From contig OU612066.1 in NCBI GenBank assembly GCA_914767715.1, positions 32,586,283-32,650,282 of the forward strand: a stretch of DNA of 64,000 nucleotides, in the 5' to 3' direction. A program made the position numbers and the translations under genes. This document shows, piece by piece, positions 57,901 through 64,000 of this stretch; the first letter of the stretch is position 1; each line of letters starts with the position of its first letter. Below the pieces are notes generated by a model that ran no database searches, was not told where the DNA came from, and saw only the letters and a list, made by a program, of their open reading frames with translations. The stretch comes from Membranipora membranacea (Eukaryota; Bryozoa; Gymnolaemata; Cheilostomatida; Membraniporidae).

Positions 57901-60900
57901 TGTAAATAATAACACTCAAGAACCAAATAAAAGGAATATGATGGCAAATGATTAAACCTCTCCTTCTTAGTGAACCGATATGAAAAATTTTTAACGGCAA
58001 ATCTTTCCCGCTCCATGCTACAGCTGTTTCCAGCAAAATACGTGATTTTCGTGCTGTCATGGCGCAACGTCATGAGACGTTACCTCCTCGATCAATCATA
58101 CATATGCTAGCTGACTGGCTATGCAACAGAATTTTTATTCAACAATTATTGATTAATTTTATCTGGTGATGGATTATTATAATCCTATATATTGGGCGTG
58201 GTGTCAACTACCGTAGAACCATCATGCTTCTCTGCATGGCTTTTCACTCACAACTTCTGGGCTAATTGGCCAATGACCTTCTTACTTTTACATTATATCC
58301 ATCAGTGTCTCAAATTACATATTTTAAAGTTTTGAGGATAAGCCAGACAAAAAAGCTCCTTTAACTTTTGTTAATTTGCTTGTTTTGATGGCTCCTTGCA
58401 GGTCACATAACTTGTCACAAAGTAACGCTATTTCAGTCTGATGAAAGTAATGGCTGTTGCGATAATAGCTTTCATGGTATCGATAAAGATAAAGAAAATA
58501 ATTTTGAGCTATTCTACAAAATTCATGAATTTCCATGTATGCCATCCATTTGTGTAGCACTATAGTCGCCAATGCTTTCAATAATTTGAATATACTAAGA
58601 TCCAGTCGGTAAAGGCTTCTGATTGAACTGCATGAATTGTCCGTCCGTTCATGCACGTCGAGCAAAAATAGTTTGCCCAGAATTTTTCTGCCCGTCAATC
58701 AAAGAAATTTGTCCGTCCGTCCATGCCCGTCCAGCAGAAACTGTCCGTCCAGAATTTTACTGCCCGTCCATTAAAAAACGTTTTTCGTCCAACTGTGTTC
58801 AAAAATGGACGGACATGGCGGACGGACAGGAATCCTGTCCGCCGCACACCTCTGGTGCACGAGGTCAATTTGCAGTGACAGTATGCCAAATAACAAAGTA
58901 CTAATAGTTTGTCAATTATAATAGGAGCAATTAATGCCCAGTGACACTTCACCGGCTATCCCTACAATTTGATCAACTGTTAACTCTGATTTGTTTTCAG
59001 CAATGACCTCAGCTTGGCAAACGTCTTTAACTTAAAATTTTAAATCTGTCTTTCAGTTATCGCTTCAGTTGTGGCAGCTCATGCCTACCTTATTAATTTG
59101 ATCAAAATTGCAGTGCGGACAGTTGCAATGCTGCATAGCTAGGTTGTATTTTTTATTCGTTTGGAGATCTGATTGCCAATTTTCACATATGGCACTCCTT
59201 CAGAACCCAGCTTCACTTCAAGCTTAGTATAATTTTTTTTTTTTTTTTATTATAATGTTTTTATTGAGGTTTTCATATGCATAAGTATGTCATAAACAAA
59301 GGAAAATAACAACTTTTTGACCTCATAAACAAAACGAAAAAGAAAGAAAAATATTTATAGATATGGACAGAAATGATAATCAGTTGGGAGAAATTTTTTA
59401 CAGTATGTGATTGATTGATATATATTATTACGATTTACTAAATGAAATGAATTGGTTTAAAAATCTTGTTTTACCATATTTAGTCCTATATTTTGGTTTA
59501 ATTATTCTACGTCCTGACTGCAAAACTCTATTGTGCATTTTGCAGGAATAGATTAGTTTAAGGATGAAAAATGATGTGTTCTTGCCTAGAGTGGCATTAT
59601 TGACAAACCTATCAAAAGTTGCCCTCCTCCTGTCACTCATAGTGGAAAGATTCAAAATCTCACGACCAGTAGAGATAGAAAAAAAAAAATTCATCTATAT
59701 AATATATTCATCTACATAATATATTCATCTTTGAGCCTCTATCAATACCCGAGGCTGTAGATTAAAATAACTTTTTTATATCATTGCCAGAGGTTTGTTT
59801 GCTAATTTACACCATGTTTCCAAGTACCTATTCATTACGAATCAGGGTTAGATTTCTCTTTTGGTTTAGTGGAGTCAAATGACTAATAAGATATCATGGT
59901 ATGTGGAAAAAACCAGTGTTGGAATTTTAATTGATTTGATTATTAATTATAGCAATTGCAAACCAGTCTTAGTAGGCAAAAATGTGCTTGTCTCCCACCC
60001 TGGGAAGTTTATATCTATTTTACCTGATTCGTATTTCTAGCACCGATAAAAAATACACAATAGCTGCTGACTTATACCAATTCTGGTAAATATCGTACCA
60101 AAAACAAGCAAACCAACCTATGAGTATGCGAAAGAGTAGCCGCAGAGTAATGAAGATCAAAGCTCACAGAGTAGCAAGAGATGAGTGGTACCACATTGAC
60201 AATCTACTGACCCCCCATATTATTCAACAGCAAGGCAGAAACCAGGCTAGTATTACAAAGAGGCTTGGTGTGTACAGCGACGGAATAGAAGGAAAGTCAA
60301 TTACTAACCTCATTACCCTGACAACGTATTCATCCATCAGCAACTACAATCATGGCAAAAGCTGACTTTCACACACATACAACTTACATATCTCATGTGA
60401 TCATGATTACTGCTACAACACCAGCACACCAGTACCTCAAATCAGATAACCCTAAGTGAAATCAAGTGAAATACCAACCCTGATGCTAAGACAAACTCAT
60501 ATTGATAACGGGGAAAATCAACTCAGGTTATGATTCTAACTGAGACTTGGCTAACAGAGGACAAGGAAAACAACAGGCTAGTGCAAGGTTATAATCTGCC
60601 TACCGCACATCGAGACAAAAGTCGAGTTTGTGAGGCTGTGGGAATTTCCTCACAAAGCATCTTAAAGGTAATATTCCAAAAGTCAACATCCAGATACAGC
60701 ACAATATTGATAAATAAGACTGATAAAAAAATGTCGCTCCATCAACTATGGGTGCATATACATCCAAGGTCTAAAAAACAGCGATTCGGACAATACCCTC
60801 AGGCACTAGTCAGAAACCATGGTAAAGCTATCATCAGAGGAGATTTCAACTGCCAATATTCAACATGAGCATTATTGCACCCTTCTCCGCATGGAATGAT

Positions 60901-63375
60901 GCATTCCTTGACTGTACGTTTATATTGATCATGAAATCTGCTGTGCCAGTCAAACTAACATCATTACATAACATCAACCAATTCATCGTATATGTACCAA
61001 ACCTGAACTATCTACCAACTGAGAACTGAAAACTGTGTACCCCTCTTCTGACTGACTCAGTGAAAGACATGTGACAGCATGGAAAGACATGCTGACAAGC
61101 TGGAAAGACAGCTAAAACATACTACAAGGGGTCCCAGCAATGGGCCATGTAAGGTCAACAACCCTGACACATACGCTATGTTGCATAGAGCGGCAATGGT
61201 GGAGTGGAATGAGCTTTGGGACGAGAGAACACAACTCTGAGTAGTGAATAGCGAGCATGCTAATTAGCGCCATCAACTCATTCTTTTTATGGGGATGGTG
61301 AGATAGCGCAATTGGTTCGCGCGCTTGCTATTCACTGCCAGGCGATTAGTGCCGCAAGATTTGTGGGTTCGAATCCCATTGGGGGAGCTTTCAAGGTTGA
61401 TTGTTCCAGCCCCTAGCACCCTCGGGTGTATACCTCTTCTCATTACATAACATCAACCAATTCATCATATATGTACCAAACCTGAACTATCTAGCAACTG
61501 AGAACAAAAAAGGATCACAATGCTGTGTAAGTAAAGCTGACAGAATGGATGAGGATAGATATATCAATGATTGACTGGACACCAATCATCAATCTCTAAA
61601 ATGTTGAGCTGAATGTTGACATAGCAAACAAGCACTGCCCAGTCAAACTGACGAAGAAGGGAACCAATTGTACACCATGGTTTAACCATCTAGCTAAAAA
61701 ACAGAGAAATGCAAAGAACAAGGCTACCAAACCTCAGTCAAAGATCCTCATCGCATAATCATCTGAGAAAACAAAAACGTTAACGGATGATAACAAAATA
61801 AGAAAATAACATCTAAAAAACCACCTGGATAATTGAGAAAACACTGCCATCAAAACCCAACCAGATGAATTTTTGCCCTGTTTATACCACCAATGACCAA
61901 CATACGAGCCACAAAGGCACTGTTGAAACACTGAATAAGTACTTTGTGGACACTACAGGAGACCCATATGTCATCGCTCTCCAGTCTAGTCTTGATAATC
62001 TTCAATCTTACGAGTTGAGAGTTCACAACGGTGAGGTGCAACACTGCCTACATAACATCGACGCATCAAAGTGTACCTGTACAGCAGATTTTCTTTCCTG
62101 GGTATCTAAGCTCTGTTGTGAAGATTTATGTGTACCAATGTACTAATTTGGAAACAGGTCATTATCATACCTTTTGAGAAAACTAAAAATTGTATCAGCA
62201 CCGTCAGATTTCCGACCCCTTTCATTATTGTGGAATTTGGAAAAAGTTTTAGAGGGAGCTATAATGTTTACCTATTCATTACTGAATATCGGAAAGGCAA
62301 ATCCATGTGAATAAGTTGACAGAAATCTTATACAAAAAACTCACTCTGTCTCTGCTGCCTTCTTAGACTTGTTAAAGGCGTTTGAATGGATAAGACCAAA
62401 GTCATAGAGATGTTGGCGTCCAGAAAGGCAAACAGAAGAGTCATCAACATCATTCAAAGTTTTCTAAATGGCAGGACAGAAAAAGTGGCAATCCCCAAGG
62501 CACTCTGCTAAGATCAAATTCCCATCATTCACTAGTGGAACAATGACTAGAAAACAACTACAGGGTACTTCTTTCATTTTAAATTTTTCTCTTTCTACTA
62601 TTAGATCTCCCCCCTTTAATTATTTGAAGATAAATAATGGATTTTCTCCTTTTCCTTCTTTAAAAGGGCAACCAAGGTTTCCCAGCAATGCATAATGGAT
62701 AGTAAATAATGAACTGGGCAGCATCAACTTTGTGCATGATGCGGTGCAAAACTCAAAGTAGTTGCTGATTCTAAGCTGGGTAACACTTCAGTTTAGGGGA
62801 GGTTCCAAGACATTGCTGTAATGATGACAGAGCACAGGCTAATAATAACAGGAACAGGAAACTGCTTTGTGGTATTCTATTTTAGCTGAGTTTGAGTACT
62901 TGATGGATGAATTGTTTCACAAGAATTCTGGCTGAATAATCATCCGAATTAGATTTTGTCTTTTTCCCTAGGCATAAGGTTCAATCTGCTTTTTATCAAT
63001 GAGAAGTTGTTTAAAACCATGGTTGCCCTTTAAGTCCTGTTATATATAAAGGCCTCGGAGTTTATCGCTGTATTAATACATTTCAACAATAGTCTGTCAG
63101 CGTTGGGTGTCAAACCACTCGATAGCTGCTTTTCAAATCAAAATATCAAATATCAAATCAAGTGTGAAGCTCCCAGCAGATTCTGAAGGCTTTTTAAAAT
63201 CATATCATTGGCAATATGTACCAAAGGTTTTACTTTCCTCAATATCCATACTATAGACTTACCTATGTTATTGGCTCTCATACTCGTCCTGTATGATACA
63301 AGCGCACGCTGTTGACTTCGACAAACCACATGTGCATCACTTCTATCAAATCCATAACCACACACATATCCTCGC
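48829..63375 (-). CDS. Gene C: SRCR-EGF(3)-ZP-ZP paralogue of gene B, 5' partial, in-frame TAG
   Basis: Exons in transcript order: 63375-63263, 55196-55062, 54822-54700, 54517-54392, 53959-53837, 53505-53327, 52919-52723, 52331-52152, 51981-51797, 50637-50420, 50221-50016, 49771-49568, 49383-49246, 48952-48829. All phases agree, giving about 750 codons in the window. The first SRCR exon and signal peptide lie beyond 64000. The layout copies gene B except for an extra EGF and no fibrinogen block between ZP1 and ZP2. In exon 49383-49246 an in-frame TAG (49349-49347) falls where gene B has serine; the rest of that exon and the terminal exon stay open and conserved. Either a young loss-of-function allele, a sequencing error, or a truncated protein lacking about 75 residues. 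The first intron (8 kb) is full of mobile elements. Confidence 0.88.
49246..50637 (-). CDS. Gene C ZP module 2, interrupted by TAG
   Basis: Exons 50637-50420 ([37 protein letters not shown]), 50221-50016 ([20 protein letters not shown]), 49771-49568 ([17 protein letters not shown]) and 49383-49246 ([35 protein letters not shown]). Exon lengths match gene B except the first (218 against 254). The stop lies at 49349-49347. Confidence 0.88.
51315..51515 (-). mobile_element. tRNA-derived SINE
   Basis: On the minus strand, GGAGGTGGCTCGGTGGTTAG (box A) is followed 40-50 nt later by GTGGGTTCGAATCCCAC (box B in a paired T arm). About 150 nt of unrelated body follow. The anticodon arm is disrupted, so this is a SINE head, not a tRNA gene. 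Confidence 0.7.
51797..53505 (-). CDS. Gene C ZP module 1
   Basis: Exons 53505-53327 ([31 protein letters not shown]), 52919-52723 ([20 protein letters not shown]), 52331-52152 ([20 protein letters not shown]) and 51981-51797 ([15 protein letters not shown]). Aligns exon for exon with gene B ZP1 (179/182, 197/197, 180/180, 185/191 nt). Confidence 0.85.
53837..54822 (-). CDS. Gene C EGF domains 1-3
   Basis: Exons 54822-54700 ([23 protein letters not shown]), 54517-54392 ([27 protein letters not shown]) and 53959-53837 ([27 protein letters not shown]). The second and third resemble the gene A EGF pair; the first resembles gene B EGF1. All are phase 1-1. Confidence 0.92.
55062..63375 (-). CDS. 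Gene C SRCR domain (second and third exons)
   Basis: Exon 63375-63263 reads [20 protein letters not shown] and matches gene A SRCR5 in length (113 nt). Exon 55196-55062 has [21 protein letters not shown] and HVMVNCSAA. The 8 kb intron between them holds a hAT-type element, LINE relics, a SINE and the TTAA MITE. The first SRCR exon is not in the window. Confidence 0.87.
55849..55876. repeat. Perfect 12-bp hairpin
   Basis: ATTGGCCAGTCA, a CCAA loop, then TGACTGGCCAAT. It is followed within 80 bp by smaller hairpins (GGTAGG with CCTACC; TGGAC with GTCCA). Confidence 0.8.
56614..58854. mobile_element. hAT-type non-autonomous element, 2.2 kb
   Basis: Left end CAGAGGTGTGCGGCAGACA and right end TGTCCGCCGCACACCTCTG are inverted with one mismatch. 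Flanks GTGCACAA (56606-56613) and GTGCACGA (58855-58862) are an 8-bp duplication with one difference. The right end holds tandem GTCCGTCC motifs (58637-58835). No transposase domain is recognised. It lies in the large gene C intron. Confidence 0.85.
58637..58780 (+). repeat. Subterminal ~73-bp tandem duplication with GTCCGTCC motifs
   Basis: Two units (58637-58708 and 58709-58780) share TTGTCCGTCCGT(T/C)CATGC, then CAGAATTTT and CTGCCCGTC. It sits just inside the right end of the hAT-type element and could be transposase-binding sites. Confidence 0.7.
59228..59700 (-). mobile_element. Possible LINE 3' fragment with poly(A) tail
   Basis: A T run of about 18 near 59230-59247 would be a poly(A) tail on the minus strand. 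The 88-codon frame 59694-59428 reads [20 protein letters not shown] and [18 protein letters not shown], weakly like LINE RT C-termini. The family is uncertain. Confidence 0.35.
60957..61506 (+). repeat. Direct repeat of ~65 bp flanking 410 bp
   Basis: TTACATAACATCAACCAATT to CAACTGAGAAC at about 60963-61026 recurs at about 61443-61504 with two or three differences. The duplication brackets the SINE-like segment at 61290-61395, so it is far longer than a normal target duplication. Confidence 0.7.
61290..61395 (+). mobile_element. tRNA-related SINE segment
   Basis: GATAGCGCAATTGG (box A) and GTGGGTTCGAATCCCA (box B with T arm) are spaced for a tRNA with a long middle region. The acceptor ends (GGGGATG and GGGGGAG) do not pair, so a functional tRNA gene is unlikely. 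Confidence 0.6.
62660..63033 (-). mobile_element. TTAA-flanked MITE, copy 2 (inverted)
   Basis: Reverse-complement relative of 800-1174 over its whole length. Ends TTAA-AAGGGCAACCAAGG and CCATGGTTGCCCT-TTAA. At 374 bp against 375 bp, both copies are full length. Confidence 0.8.
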
Positions 63376-64000
63376 CTCAAAAATTAATAGGGAAAATGAA
63401 GCCAGGTATATTTTAATTTTATGACCGAATTCAATGATGAGGGTGAAGTTGCAAGATTGACAATGTGTTTTGTTACATATTGCAACCAATTTTCAATAAT
63501 TTGTGAGAAGATTAATTTCAATATCATCATAAAGGAATCAACCATCAACCTCATTGATGATCATCGACCGTATTACTGCCTTTTCTCGATAATGACAATA
63601 GGAATGACAGTCAGTAAGTCAGATATAGTGCTCTACTGCCTTGCCTCTGGTATGTTAGGAGGCTGATAGAGATATTATCACATTGAAAATGAGCTATTTT
63701 GTTTCATCCTAGCTTATGTGTACAACATATTTCAAATGATTGACGCAGAACATGTTGTAATAATAGTTATACCATTGGCAGATGTTCAGTTGTTGAAGTT
63801 GCCGCAACCATAAACTTTGCAAAATAATAAGCCTAGACAAGACACCATATGGAGCATTAGTATTGAGGCATCGAGGTGCGAACGAAATTGATTTGTGTAG
63901 TAGCATTGGTGTTGCCATTGACTCTAAGTTGTGTTTTTTTATTGATAATTCAATGAATTTCTTTCAGATTTTGAGTTTGAAAATTGCAATTTATTAAGCA
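63376..64000 (-). other. Gene C upstream intron, no exon recognised
   Basis: The missing first SRCR exon should lie further along. I searched this stretch on the minus strand for a GDVxLxDG-type exon and did not find one. Confidence 0.5.

Larger units (their letters stand above)
60500..62530 (+). mobile_element. Decayed LINE (endonuclease and RT relics)
   Basis: The plus strand, in several frames, shows [20 protein letters not shown] and IRGDFNCQ (apurinic endonuclease motifs) near 60530-60870. A possible linker follows at about 61630-61740. RT-like blocks appear near 62160-62500 ([30 protein letters not shown]). Many frameshifts; antisense to gene C in its first intron. A tRNA-like SINE interrupts it. 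Confidence 0.7.

Noticed and set aside
58324-58698. 124-codon minus-strand frame inside the 56.6-58.9 kb element
   Set aside because: No transposase motif is recognised, and part of it overlaps the GTCCGTCC subterminal repeat.
61297-61395. Functional tRNA gene
   Set aside because: Acceptor ends do not pair and the middle region is too long, so SINE-derived is more likely. The same applies to 42168-42240 and 51440-51512.

Overview
This window is intron-rich, AT-rich animal DNA, almost certainly from an invertebrate. The evidence is multi-exon GT-AG genes built from extracellular animal modules (SRCR, EGF, fibrinogen C-terminal, zona pellucida), long introns full of transposon relics, and metazoan-type hAT, LINE, SINE and MITE sequences. 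I cannot name the phylum from the sequence. There is no prokaryotic or organellar content, and no intact tRNA, rRNA or CRISPR.

Three related receptor or matrix genes dominate. Gene A (+ strand, 5' end outside the window, exons from 1385 to 26915) encodes at least five SRCR domains, four EGF domains, one transmembrane helix and a short tyrosine-containing tail. Gene B (- strand, 48117 to 37822) is complete. Nineteen exons join in frame into a 971-residue secreted protein: signal peptide, SRCR, EGF, EGF, ZP1, fibrinogen-like domain, ZP2. Gene C (- strand, 63375 to 48829, 5' end outside the window) is its tandem paralogue: SRCR, three EGFs, ZP1, ZP2, with no fibrinogen block and with an in-frame TAG inside the last ZP exon. 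A and B converge tail to tail; B and C are head to tail. All three share exon boundaries and phases, so modules have been duplicated and shuffled within the locus. The likely theme is cell-surface or matrix recognition (SRCR receptor plus polymerising ZP proteins), but function is inferred from domains only.

Between A and B sits a 7.6 kb hAT transposon (28290-35876) with terminal inverted repeats, a perfect 8-bp target duplication and a decayed multi-exon DUF4371/hAT transposase. A second, 516-bp hAT MITE is nested inside it. Two further hAT-type elements lie in introns of A (16721-17767) and C (56614-58854). Other mobile material includes LINE fragments (about 8.1-8.7, 30.1-30.5, 36.8-37.1, 59.2-59.7 and 60.5-62.5 kb), tRNA-like SINEs, a TTAA-flanked MITE in two inverted copies near the window ends, a TA-flanked MITE carrying a tRNA-like sequence, hairpin MITEs and several minisatellites.

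Layout: 1-1384 repeat-rich flank or intron; 1385-27019 gene A; 27020-28281 intergenic; 28282-35884 hAT with its target duplication; 35885-37784 intergenic with a LINE tail; 37785-48117 gene B; 48118-48828 short spacer; 48829-63375 gene C, including an 8 kb repeat-filled intron; 63376-64000 continuing intron.
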